Below are positions 7,891-16,720 of a DNA stretch of 64,000 nucleotides, in pieces (the stretch's first letter is position 1; each line of letters opens with the position of its first letter). This stretch comes from an uncultured Mycoplasma sp. (GTDB taxonomy: Bacteria; Bacillota_I; Bacilli_A; RF39; UBA660), in the NCBI GenBank assembly GCA_945947035.1, contig CAMEXD010000007.1, forward strand, positions 1 to 64,000, written 5' to 3'. Below the pieces are notes generated by a model. That model saw only the letters and a program-made list of their open reading frames with translations. It did no database searches and was not told the origin of the DNA. A program made the translations under genes and the position numbers.

Positions 7891-8905
7891 TCAATCATAT
7901 AGATTAATTTCTCCTAAACAAATTAGAACTGATTTTATTGATGAATCTCTTGATAATGAGCATGTAATAGTAAGACCTAAATATTTATCTATTTGTGCAG
8001 CAGATCAAAGGTATTATACTGGAAATCGCGGGTTGGAAACTCTTAAGAAAAAATTGCCAATGGCATTGATTCATGAAGCAGTTGGTGAAGTTATATATGA
8101 TGCAAATGGAATATTTGAAAAAGGAACAAAAGTCGTTTTAATTCCAAATACACCTGTTGAAAAAGACGATATTATAAAAGAAAACTATTTAAGATCAAGT
8201 CATTTTAGGGCAAGTGGATATGATGGATTTATGCAAAGCATTGTTAAAATGAGAAATGATAGAATTATTCCTTATGATGATTCAATTGAAGATGATGTTG
8301 CAGTTTTATGTGAACTTATAAGTGTTGCAATGAATTCTTTAGAACATTTTACAAAATATAGTCATTTAAAAAAACAGGTTTTAGGAGTTTGGGGATGTGG
8401 TAGTCTTGGCTTTATAATGTCATTAGTATTAAAAAAGACATTCCCAAATGCGAAAGTAATTGTATTTGGAACACAAATTCATAAATTGAGTTATTTTTCA
8501 TTTGCAGATGAGGCTTATTTAATTGACAGTATTCCTGAAAATTTAAAAGTTGATCATGCATTTGAATGTGTTGGAGGAAAAGGCGCAGAACTTGCAATTA
8601 ATCAAATAATCGATTTAATAAATCCTGAAGGTTCTATTGCGCTTTTAGGAGTAAGTGAAGAAAATGTTGCAATAAACACTAGAATGGTTCTAGAAAAGGG
8701 ATTATCAATATTAGGAAATAGTAGAAGCGGCTATGAAGATTTTTCAGCAGCAGTTAACTTTATTGAAAGTTCTGAGGATGTCCGAAAGTATTTAAAAACA
8801 ATAATATCTGAAAAAGTAGATGTTAAACAAGTAAGTGATATACATAATGCTTTTGAAAAAGATTTAAATAATGATTTTAAAACTATTATGAAATGGGAGA
8901 TATAG
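7883..8905 (+). CDS. tarJ: Ribulose-5-phosphate reductase TarJ
   Basis: Medium-chain dehydrogenase/reductase of 340 residues. SICAADQRYYTGNRG near residue 34 is a TarJ-like substrate and zinc region, and VLGVWGCGSLG near residue 165 is the NADPH-binding glycine loop. It reduces D-ribulose 5-phosphate to D-ribitol 5-phosphate with NADPH, feeding TarI. Its start overlaps the end of tarI. Canonical structural-zinc cysteines of alcohol dehydrogenases are absent, as expected for this subfamily. Confidence 0.85.
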   Translation: MINQSYRLISPKQIRTDFIDESLDNEHVIVRPKYLSICAADQRYYTGNRGLETLKKKLPMALIHEAVGEVIYDANGIFEKGTKVVLIPNTPVEKDDIIKENYLRSSHFRASGYDGFMQSIVKMRNDRIIPYDDSIEDDVAVLCELISVAMNSLEHFTKYSHLKKQVLGVWGCGSLGFIMSLVLKKTFPNAKVIVFGTQIHKLSYFSFADEAYLIDSIPENLKVDHAFECVGGKGAELAINQIIDLINPEGSIALLGVSEENVAINTRMVLEKGLSILGNSRSGYEDFSAAVNFIESSEDVRKYLKTIISEKVDVKQVSDIHNAFEKDLNNDFKTIMKWEI

Positions 8906-8981
8906 ATAGTCTCTCTTTTAAATTGCATTAAAACAACAAATATGTTAAACTAATCTTAGTTAATAAGGAGTAAATTGTATT

Positions 8982-10160
8982 ATGATTAAAAAAATAGTTT
9001 TAAAATTTTTCCCAAAAAAATTAATTTTGCATTTAAAACCTTTTGTGCAAAGAATTACAAAATTAGATTATATAATGTTATATAGTTTTTATAAAGTGAC
9101 ATGTAAAAAAAATGATAAGATGGTTTTGTTCTTATCCGATTCAAGAGTTGATATGTCTGGTAATTTTATGTATATATATAATGAATTAAAAAATTATGAT
9201 TATAAGATAAATTATGTTTTTAAAAAGAGCATTAAGTCAAAAAGAACATGGAAAGAAAAAAATAATTTATGTAAATTGATGGCCCAATCAAAATACATTT
9301 TAGTAGATGATTTTTATCCAATTATTTATCCAATTAAATTAAGAAAAGGTACTGAACTCATTCAAGTTTGGCATGCAATGGGTGCATTTAAAAATGTTGG
9401 ATATAGTAGAAAAGATAAAGATGAAAGTATTGAAAATAATAGTTTATCTCACAAAAACTATACTGCTACAATTGTTAGCTCTGAAAATATTAGAAAAGAT
9501 TATGCTAAGGCATTTGGAATTGATATAAATAAAGTACATAGTTTAGGAATTCCAAGAACTGATATTTTCTTTAATGAAACATATAAAAAGGAAATAACAA
9601 CAACATTATTAAAAAAGCATTCTATAATAAAAGGTAAAAAGGTAATTTTATTTGCACCAACATTTCGTGGCAGTGGAGTAAGTGATGCTCATTATGATTT
9701 TTCATTAATTGATTTTAAAAAAATAAAAAAAGAGTTGCAAAAGGATTATGTGTTTTTTATTAAATTACACCCTTTCATTAAAAATGTATCAGAAGTTCCA
9801 AATGATGATGATTTTTTTATAAATATAACAAAGGAAAGAGAAATTAATGATTATCTTTTTATTACAGATATCTTAGTTACGGACTATTCATCTGTAATAT
9901 TTGAAAATTCATTATTAAATAATGATGTGGTTTTTTTTACGCCTGATTTAGATCATTATGCAAATTCAAGAGACTTTTTTTATGAGTTTAGTCATTATAC
10001 CTATGGAGATGTTGTAAAAAACACCGATGATTTAATAAAAAGTATTAAAAATCCATCAAAAAATCAAGATAAACTAAAAAAATTTAAATCATATTTTTGT
10101 TCTTCATGTGATGGGAAATCTACCAAAAGAGTAGTTGAAGAACTAATTATAAAAAGGTAG
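8982..10160 (+). CDS. CDP-glycerol/CDP-ribitol polyol-phosphate transferase (TagB/TarL family)
   Basis: This 392-residue Glyphos_transf protein has the family blocks ELIQVWHAMGAFKNVGYS (about residues 125-142), IVSSENIRKDYAKAFG, LGIPRTDIFF, FAPTFRGSG, FFIKLHPF and LVTDYSSVIFE. Family members add glycerol- or ribitol-phosphate units from the CDP-activated polyol to the growing teichoic acid at the cytoplasmic membrane face. With tarIJ upstream, ribitol-phosphate is the likely unit, but primase and polymerase roles cannot be assigned. The start is ATG 8982, behind AAGGAG. It abuts the next gene without a gap. Confidence 0.85.
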   Translation: MIKKIVLKFFPKKLILHLKPFVQRITKLDYIMLYSFYKVTCKKNDKMVLFLSDSRVDMSGNFMYIYNELKNYDYKINYVFKKSIKSKRTWKEKNNLCKLMAQSKYILVDDFYPIIYPIKLRKGTELIQVWHAMGAFKNVGYSRKDKDESIENNSLSHKNYTATIVSSENIRKDYAKAFGIDINKVHSLGIPRTDIFFNETYKKEITTTLLKKHSIIKGKKVILFAPTFRGSGVSDAHYDFSLIDFKKIKKELQKDYVFFIKLHPFIKNVSEVPNDDDFFINITKEREINDYLFITDILVTDYSSVIFENSLLNNDVVFFTPDLDHYANSRDFFYEFSHYTYGDVVKNTDDLIKSIKNPSKNQDKLKKFKSYFCSSCDGKSTKRVVEELIIKR

Positions 10161-11315
10161 GTGTATAAGGTGAAATCACTTATTATCAAAATTTTTATTT
10201 TTGTTTTAAACTTTATATATTTTATATTAAAATTATTGCCAACACAGGATAAAATAGTTTTTATTTCTAGACAAAGTAATAATATTAATATTGATTTTAA
10301 ATTACTTAGTGATGATTTGAAAAATAGATATAAAAAATATAAAATAGTTATTCTTACTAAGAAAATAGAATCAGGTATCTTTATGAAAATACTATATTGT
10401 TTTCATATGATTAAGCAAATGTATCATCTAGCAACTTCAAAAGTAGTAATACTTGATTCATACTGTATAGTTGTAAGTGTTTTAAAACATAAAAAGAATT
10501 TAAAAGTGGTGCAACTTTGGCATGCCCTAGGTTCGTTTAAAAAATTTGGATTTAGTATAAAAGATAAAAGGGAAGGTTCAGATAATAAAATAATAAAACT
10601 ATTTAAAATGCATAATAATTATGATTATATTTTTACAAGTAGCCCAAGTTGTTCATCAAATTTTGCTGAGGCATTTGGTTATGATAAAAAAAATATTTTA
10701 TCATTTCCGCTTCCTAGGCTTGATTTATTAAATGATAAGTTTTATATAAAAGAAAAACAAAAACAAATTTATGAAGAATATCCTATTTTAAAACAAAAGA
10801 AAAATATTGTTTATGCACCTACATTTAGAATAAAAAATAATTCTTCAAATGATAAATATATTTCTTTAAATGAAATTAAAAAACTGATAAATGAAATTAA
10901 TTTTAACAAATATAATTTAATTATTAAACTTCATCCTTTGCTTAATGTTGATTTAAATGATGATAGAGTTATAATTGATAAAAAATTTACAACTACTGAT
11001 ATGTTATTAGTGTCAAATTATGTTGTTACAGATTATTCTGCAATTACTTATGAGGCAGCATATTTAAATAAACCATTATTTTTTTACTGTTATGATATAT
11101 CTACTTATAAAAATGATAGAAGTTTTTACATTGACGTAGAACAAGATTTGCCAGGAAAAATTTCAACAAAACCAAAGGATATAATAAAAAACATTGAAAA
11201 CAATAATTATGATTTAAACAGAATTAAAAAATTTAGTAATAACAATATTTCTAATCCGAAAACTAGTTATACAAAAGATATCAGTGACTTCATTGTAAAG
11301 ATAATTAGTAATTAA
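10161..11315 (+). CDS. Second CDP-polyol phosphotransferase (TagB/TagF/TarL family)
   Basis: Paralogue of the preceding gene, 384 residues. An N-terminal hydrophobic segment (about residues 6-25) could anchor it in the membrane. The Glyphos_transf domain follows with VQLWHALGSFKKFGFS, TSSPSCSSNFAEAFGY, FPLPRLDLL, VYAPTFR, IIKLHPLL and VTDYSAITYEAAYL. GTG 10161 directly follows the previous stop; GTG 10170 is an alternative start. It probably adds another polyol-phosphate unit in the same teichoic acid pathway. Two paralogues in a row fit a primase/polymerase or linker/polymer division of labour, which is an inference. Confidence 0.82.
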   Translation: MYKVKSLIIKIFIFVLNFIYFILKLLPTQDKIVFISRQSNNINIDFKLLSDDLKNRYKKYKIVILTKKIESGIFMKILYCFHMIKQMYHLATSKVVILDSYCIVVSVLKHKKNLKVVQLWHALGSFKKFGFSIKDKREGSDNKIIKLFKMHNNYDYIFTSSPSCSSNFAEAFGYDKKNILSFPLPRLDLLNDKFYIKEKQKQIYEEYPILKQKKNIVYAPTFRIKNNSSNDKYISLNEIKKLINEINFNKYNLIIKLHPLLNVDLNDDRVIIDKKFTTTDMLLVSNYVVTDYSAITYEAAYLNKPLFFYCYDISTYKNDRSFYIDVEQDLPGKISTKPKDIIKNIENNNYDLNRIKKFSNNNISNPKTSYTKDISDFIVKIISN

Positions 11316-11331
11316 TAAATATCTTCATTAT

Positions 11332-11378
11332 AACGAAAAGTATGTTCGTTGACATCCTAATATTAGGTATGATAAAAT
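11332..11378 (+). promoter_or_regulatory. Internal operon promoter overlapped by two palindromes
   Basis: TTGACA (11349-11354) and an extended -10 TGATAAAAT (-10 hexamer 11373-11378) are 18 bases apart. AACGAA-N7-TTCGTT (11332-11350) overlaps the -35. The perfect 12-base palindrome CCTAATATTAGG (11356-11367) fills the spacer. Such placement is typical of operators, so the last three teichoic acid genes may have their own regulated promoter. The regulator is unknown. Confidence 0.55.
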
Positions 11379-11417
11379 TGTTAAAGATAGTTAAATATAA
11401 TTTGTAGAGGTGAAAAA

Positions 11418-14057
11418 ATGAAAAATAAATATAAAATATCAGTTATTGTTCCTGTATATAATGTAGAAAGATATTTAGATGAATGTATAAAAAGTGTATT
11501 GAATCAAACCATTGATTTTCAAAAAAATATTCAATTAATTTTAGTAGATGACGAATCTCCAGACAACAGTGAAGCAATATGTAAAAAATATCAAGAAAAA
11601 TATTCTGATAATATTATATATATAAAACAAAAAAATGCAGGTGTTTCAGCAGCACGTAATAATGGATTAAAATATGCAACAGGAGAATATATAAATTTTT
11701 TAGATTCAGATGATAAATGGGATAAAAATGCTTTTAAAAATGGAATAGAAATTTTTGAAAAGAATCCTGATATTAATTTAATTTGCTTTCGTATAAAAAA
11801 TTTCGAAGGTAATAATGATTATCATATTTTATCTTATAAATTTGATTATAATAAAGAAATAATTGATATATTTGAAGACAATGATTGTATTGAATCACAT
11901 GTCTGTAATTTTTTAATTAGAAGAAGCGTTATAGGTGATGTTTTATTTGATACAAATTTAAAGTATGCTGAAGATACAAAATTCATAAATGAAATATTAG
12001 TGGATAATAACAAAATTTATTTGGTAAAAGATTCTTTCTATTTTTATAGAAAAAGAAAAGAACAAAGTAGTGCAACTCAAAAAAGCATTACTGATCCATC
12101 TTATTATACAAGTGTTAAATATGCTTTTATAGAACCTTTTAAATTATTTAAAAATAAATTTTCTAAAATACCCAAATATTTTCAATATTCTATTATGTAT
12201 CAATTAACATATAGAATAAAACAGGGAATAGGTACAAGCCTTACTATTAAAGATAAAGAAGATTATATAAATGATATAAAAATATTATTAAATGAAATAG
12301 ATGATGATGTTATTATAAATCAAAGAAATTTTAATATTAATAATAAAATATTGGCACTTTATATAAAATATGGTGATAGCATTTTTAATAAAATTAGATT
12401 TGATGATAAATATATATATATTAATTCTACAATTATTGATGAAGTTTCTAATTTAGAAAATCAATTAATCCAATTTGAAGTTTGTAATGATAAATTATTT
12501 GTTTTTGGTTCTGTTAATTTTATAAATGATTTTAAACTGAGTTATAAAATTAATAGTAAAGAGTATAGTATAAAAAAAATATATAAAACAACAATGAATG
12601 ATGATTTTAATGTTAAAATCACATCAATAAATTATCGTGAATACATTAATTATAAAAATGGTGATAAACTGGAATTTTATATTGAAATTAGCGGTAAAAA
12701 GTATAAGTTAAAAAATACTTTTGTTAAATTCTCTAGATTAAATAATATAATTAATTATTATTACGAGAATAAATGTTTATTTGAATTAAATGATGATTTA
12801 AATGAAATTCATATTGAAAATAATCCGTCAATATTTAAGGTTTTAACTTTGGAAATTAGGTATTTAATGTCAATACTACTAAAATATAAAAGAATAAATG
12901 TATTTATATTAAGAAGTCTTTATTGGTTAACAAAACCATTTATTAATCATAATATTTATTTATTTTGTGATAGAGAATTTATGGCAGGAGATAGTGGCGA
13001 AATATTATTTAAGTATTTTAATAAGCATAATAAAGATAAAAAGAATAAATCATATTTTGTAGTAGATAAAAGTAGTGAAGATTATAATAAAATCAAAGAA
13101 TATGGTAATGTAGTTAGTTATCATACAATGAAATATAGAATTCTTTTCCTTCATTCTAAAGTTATAATATCATCTCATGCGGATGAATATGTAAGTAATG
13201 CATTTGGAAATGCAAGAAAGTATTATGCAGATTTATATAAGTTTAAATATGTTTATTTAACACACGGAATATTACTTCATGATTCTTCAAAATGGTTAAA
13301 TAGAATTAATAAAAACTTTGCATTAAATGTTGTAACAAGTCCAATGGAATATGATAGTATAATAAATGGAAATTATTATTTTGAAAAGAATGAATTAATT
13401 AAAACAGGAATACCACGTTATGATAATTTAATGAATTTAGACGTTAAAGAAGAAAATAAAATATTGTTTATGCCTAGCTGGCGTAGTACTTTAGTGGGAA
13501 ATGCAATACCGGGAACACAGCAAAGGCCTTACAATCCTAAATTTAAAGATAGTGAATACTTCAAATTTTATGATAAACTACTTAATGATAAAGAATTATT
13601 GGATTGTTTAGAAGAAAACAATTTAAAAATAAGATTTTGTATTCATCCAAGTTTTAGAAATCAAAAACAAGATTTTGTAGGAAATGATTATGTAGAATAT
13701 ATTACAGATTCTAATTCACAATATGAAACATTATCATCTAAAATGGTAGTTACTGATTATTCTTCTGCAGCTTGTGATTTTGCTTATTTAAATAAACCAG
13801 TAGTTTATGCAAATTTTGATTATGATCATATTTATGATGTTCATTACTACAATAAGGGATACTTTGATTATGATGAACATGGATTTGGACCAAATTGTTC
13901 TAATTACGATGAGACAAAAAAAGAAATTTTAAAACTAATAAAAAATAATTTTAAAGTAGAAAAAAAATATAGTGAAAGAATGAAGAATTTCTTCTATTAT
14001 CGTGACAATAAGAATAGTGAAAGGGTTTACAATGAGATTACTAAATTAATGAAATAA
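11418..14057 (+). CDS. Two-domain glycosyltransferase (GT2) and CDP-polyol phosphotransferase
   Basis: An 879-residue fusion. Residues about 5-230 form a GT2 glycosyltransferase (SVIVPVYNVERYLDECIKS, LVDDESPDNS, NAGVSAARNNGL, FLDSDDKWD). Residues about 230-480 are a linker with no family I recognise. Residues about 515-875 form a Glyphos_transf domain (FCDREFMAGDSGEI, VYLTHGILLHDSSKWLN, TGIPRYDNL, MPSWRSTL, FCIHPSF, VTDYSSAACDFAYLNKPV). One protein may therefore both add a sugar and extend with polyol-phosphate, giving a mixed or glycosylated teichoic acid. It has its own promoter and is followed after 30 bases by the exporter genes. Confidence 0.85.
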   Translation: MKNKYKISVIVPVYNVERYLDECIKSVLNQTIDFQKNIQLILVDDESPDNSEAICKKYQEKYSDNIIYIKQKNAGVSAARNNGLKYATGEYINFLDSDDKWDKNAFKNGIEIFEKNPDINLICFRIKNFEGNNDYHILSYKFDYNKEIIDIFEDNDCIESHVCNFLIRRSVIGDVLFDTNLKYAEDTKFINEILVDNNKIYLVKDSFYFYRKRKEQSSATQKSITDPSYYTSVKYAFIEPFKLFKNKFSKIPKYFQYSIMYQLTYRIKQGIGTSLTIKDKEDYINDIKILLNEIDDDVIINQRNFNINNKILALYIKYGDSIFNKIRFDDKYIYINSTIIDEVSNLENQLIQFEVCNDKLFVFGSVNFINDFKLSYKINSKEYSIKKIYKTTMNDDFNVKITSINYREYINYKNGDKLEFYIEISGKKYKLKNTFVKFSRLNNIINYYYENKCLFELNDDLNEIHIENNPSIFKVLTLEIRYLMSILLKYKRINVFILRSLYWLTKPFINHNIYLFCDREFMAGDSGEILFKYFNKHNKDKKNKSYFVVDKSSEDYNKIKEYGNVVSYHTMKYRILFLHSKVIISSHADEYVSNAFGNARKYYADLYKFKYVYLTHGILLHDSSKWLNRINKNFALNVVTSPMEYDSIINGNYYFEKNELIKTGIPRYDNLMNLDVKEENKILFMPSWRSTLVGNAIPGTQQRPYNPKFKDSEYFKFYDKLLNDKELLDCLEENNLKIRFCIHPSFRNQKQDFVGNDYVEYITDSNSQYETLSSKMVVTDYSSAACDFAYLNKPVVYANFDYDHIYDVHYYNKGYFDYDEHGFGPNCSNYDETKKEILKLIKNNFKVEKKYSERMKNFFYYRDNKNSERVYNEITKLMK

Positions 14058-14087
14058 GTCATTTTAAGTATTAATAAGAGGTGTTTT

Positions 14088-14873
14088 ATGACAAAATTTA
14101 TAAATTCAGTTAAAAAATATTTTAATTATATGATATATGCTGCAAAAGCAGAACTTAATAGTGAAGTAGCTAATTCATATTTAGGATGGTTATGGTGGCT
14201 TTTAAATCCATTATTTTTCATGCTTATTTATGCTTTTGTATCTGTTGTTGTATTTAAATCAGGTGAGCCATATTTTGCGGCCTTTGTTTTTATTGGACTT
14301 AGTTTATGGGATTTCTTTAATAGAGTAGTATCTGCAAGTCCTAGACTTGTTGTAAATAATAAAGAAATAGTTAGTAAAGTATATATACCAAAATATATTT
14401 TATTAATAGAAAAAATATTTGTAAGTTTCTTTAAGATGCTTATTTCACTATTACTTGTTGTTGTTATGTTATTTTTATACAAAGTTGATATATCTTTATA
14501 TATATTTAATTTTATTCCAATTTTAGTTGTTCTTGTAATACTTACTTTTGGTATTTCATCAATATTACTTCACTTTGGAGTATTTGTAGATGATTTATCA
14601 AATCTTGTTAGTGTTGGATTAAAATTAGTATTTTATTTATCTGGAATATTTTACTTAGTATCAAAAAGAATTCCAGCGCCATATAATAACATGCTTTTAT
14701 GGTGTAATCCAATTGCATACTTTATCGAAGGAAGTAGAAATGCACTTTTATATGCTAAACCAATTAATTATAGTATTTTATTTGTTTGGCTTATAATAGG
14801 AATTATTCTATCTGTTATTGGAATAAAGACAATAAATAAATATGAAAATAGTTATGTAAAGGTGATCAAATAA
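14088..14873 (+). CDS. tagG: Teichoic acid ABC exporter permease
   Basis: ABC-2 type permease of 261 residues with about six membrane segments. The N-terminal NSYLGWLWWLLNPLFFMLIY is characteristic of polysaccharide and teichoic acid export permeases. It pairs with the ATPase encoded next, whose start overlaps its stop by one base, and moves the lipid-linked polymer across the membrane. It follows the polymerase genes, so teichoic acid is the likely cargo. Confidence 0.88.
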   Translation: MTKFINSVKKYFNYMIYAAKAELNSEVANSYLGWLWWLLNPLFFMLIYAFVSVVVFKSGEPYFAAFVFIGLSLWDFFNRVVSASPRLVVNNKEIVSKVYIPKYILLIEKIFVSFFKMLISLLLVVVMLFLYKVDISLYIFNFIPILVVLVILTFGISSILLHFGVFVDDLSNLVSVGLKLVFYLSGIFYLVSKRIPAPYNNMLLWCNPIAYFIEGSRNALLYAKPINYSILFVWLIIGIILSVIGIKTINKYENSYVKVIK

Positions 14874-15610
14874 TGAAAAAAGAAGAAATAGCAATAAGTA
14901 TTAAAGATTTATTTATAAGTTATCGTGATATAAAGAAATTTTCAATCAGAAAGACTTTATTTTCTAGAGAAAAAACAACATTATATACAGCAGTAAAAGG
15001 TGTATCATTTGATATTAAGAAAGGTGAGATAGTAGGAATTTGTGGTAAAAATGGTAGTGGTAAATCAACACTTCTTCGTGCTATAGCAGGTATATTTTCT
15101 GCTGATAAAGGAACAATTAATTTATATAATAATAGTGTTTCACTACTTTCAATTGGAGTAGGATTTCAAAAAAAATTAACTGGATACGATAATATATTTT
15201 TATCAGGAATGTTACTTGGCTTTTCAAAAGAACAAATAGAAGAAAAATTAGATGAAATTATTGAATTTTCAGAACTAGGTAATTTTATATATAAACCAGT
15301 TTCATCATATTCTTCTGGAATGTATTCTAAGCTTGCTTTTTCTATTACTGCTATACTTGAAACTGATATTATGTTAATTGATGAAGTATTATCAGTTGGT
15401 GATGTTGCTTTTAAAGAAAAAAGCTATAATAAAATGAAAGAATTAATTAGTGATGAAAATAGAACAGTGGTAATTGTATCTCATAGTTCTAAAACTTTAG
15501 AAGAATTGTGTGATCGAGTTATTTGGTTACATGAAGGAAAAATATTAGAAGATGGAAAACCAGAAGAAGTTGTATCACATTATGAAGAATTCATTAAAAA
15601 TCAAATTTAA
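14873..15610 (+). CDS. tagH: Teichoic acid ABC exporter ATP-binding subunit
   Basis: ABC ATPase of 245 residues. Walker A is GKNGSGKST near residue 59, the Q-loop region is GVGFQKKLTGYDNI, the signature is YSSGMYSKLAF, Walker B is IMLIDEVLSVGD and the switch His lies in VIVSHSS. The LSVGD form and signature are typical of the TagH/polysaccharide-export subclass. TagH proteins in staphylococci and bacilli often carry an extracellular C-terminal extension; this one is the short ATPase-only form. It is the last gene of the teichoic acid operon. Confidence 0.9.
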   Translation: MKKEEIAISIKDLFISYRDIKKFSIRKTLFSREKTTLYTAVKGVSFDIKKGEIVGICGKNGSGKSTLLRAIAGIFSADKGTINLYNNSVSLLSIGVGFQKKLTGYDNIFLSGMLLGFSKEQIEEKLDEIIEFSELGNFIYKPVSSYSSGMYSKLAFSITAILETDIMLIDEVLSVGDVAFKEKSYNKMKELISDENRTVVIVSHSSKTLEELCDRVIWLHEGKILEDGKPEEVVSHYEEFIKNQI

Positions 15611-15640
15611 AATTATCAATTTAAAATTGGTAATTTTTTA
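15608..15640 (+). terminator. Terminator of the teichoic acid operon
   Basis: An A+T-rich hairpin AATTATCAATTT/AAAATTGGTAATT is followed by a T run, beginning at the stop codon of tagH. Confidence 0.65.
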
Positions 15641-15700
15641 ATACAATAATTTATTTAAAAAAAGAAATAATAATAATGTAGTTTGTAAGGAGTTGATAAA

Positions 15701-16693
15701 ATGAATTTTAAAAAATTTTTTAACAAACTACTAATCTTTCTATTTATAATTTCTATTTTTATTATACCAAAAACTTGTTTAGCTTATACAAATAAAGTTA
15801 TTTTAGGAGGACAAAACCTGGGAATTGAAGTAAATAGTAATGGTGTCTTAGTTGTAGGATTCTATAAGGTAGGAAATGCTTCTCCAGGTGCTTTAGCAGG
15901 TCTTAAAATAGGAGATAGAATAATAGGAATAGATGATACCGTTATAAATGATATAACTGATCTTTCTTTTTCTTCTTCTGTTTTAAATGACAAAATAAAA
16001 ATAACTTATATTAGAAATGGTAATAAAAAAACAACTGACTTAAAGCTTTATAAAGATTCAAGTGGTGTATATAAAACAGGATTATATGTAAAAGATTCAA
16101 TAATTGGTATTGGTACCCTTACTTTTATTGATCCAAAAACTAATATGTATGGAGCACTTGGACATGAGATCATAGATAAAAATACTGGTCAAAAATTTGA
16201 GATTAAATCAGGAAAAATATTTGAGTCTGAAATAACTAGTATAAAAAAATCAGAAAGAAATAAACCTGGTGAAAAAAATGCAACTTATAATGCTAATGAA
16301 ATATTTGGTACTATAACAAAAAATGATATCAATGGAATATTTGGTAAATATACTGGTCAAATAAACAGAAATAACTTGATTGATGTTGCATCTTCATCTG
16401 AAGTTAAGCTTGGTAAAGCAACTATTAGAACAGTTATCTCTGGAACAGAAGTTAAAGAGTATGAAATTGAAATATTAAAAATTTATCCTAATAATGAAAC
16501 CAAAAATATTTTGTTTAAAGTAGTTGATGAAGAGTTAATCTCTAAAACTGGTGGTATAGTTCAAGGAATGAGTGGTTCTCCAATTATTCAAAATGATAAA
16601 ATAGTTGGTGCCGTAACCCATGTCATAAGTGATGATGCTACAAAAGGATTTGGTATATTTATAACAACCATGTTAAAAGAAATAGAAGATTAA
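15701..16693 (+). CDS. spoIVB: SpoIVB-type serine peptidase (family S55)
   Basis: This 330-residue protein has an N-terminal membrane anchor or signal (about residues 9-29). A PDZ domain follows (NASPGALAGLKIGDRIIGID, about 65-85), then the S55 peptidase with catalytic His in MYGALGHEII and Ser in GMSGSP near residue 285. In endospore formers SpoIVB is secreted into the intermembrane space of the forespore and triggers sigma-K processing. Its presence, with spoIIM nearby, suggests the organism sporulates or recently did. It is shorter than the Bacillus protein by about 90 residues. The start is ATG 15701, behind AAGGAG. Confidence 0.9.
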   Translation: MNFKKFFNKLLIFLFIISIFIIPKTCLAYTNKVILGGQNLGIEVNSNGVLVVGFYKVGNASPGALAGLKIGDRIIGIDDTVINDITDLSFSSSVLNDKIKITYIRNGNKKTTDLKLYKDSSGVYKTGLYVKDSIIGIGTLTFIDPKTNMYGALGHEIIDKNTGQKFEIKSGKIFESEITSIKKSERNKPGEKNATYNANEIFGTITKNDINGIFGKYTGQINRNNLIDVASSSEVKLGKATIRTVISGTEVKEYEIEILKIYPNNETKNILFKVVDEELISKTGGIVQGMSGSPIIQNDKIVGAVTHVISDDATKGFGIFITTMLKEIED

Positions 16694-16720
16694 AAAAGAC
16701 AAGATTTTTTCTTGTCTTTT
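16694..16720. terminator. Bidirectional terminator between spoIVB and glmS
   Basis: AAAAGACAAG (16694-16703) pairs with CTTGTCTTTT (16711-16720), with A and T runs on both flanks. It can end both converging transcripts and overlaps the stop of glmS. Confidence 0.85.
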
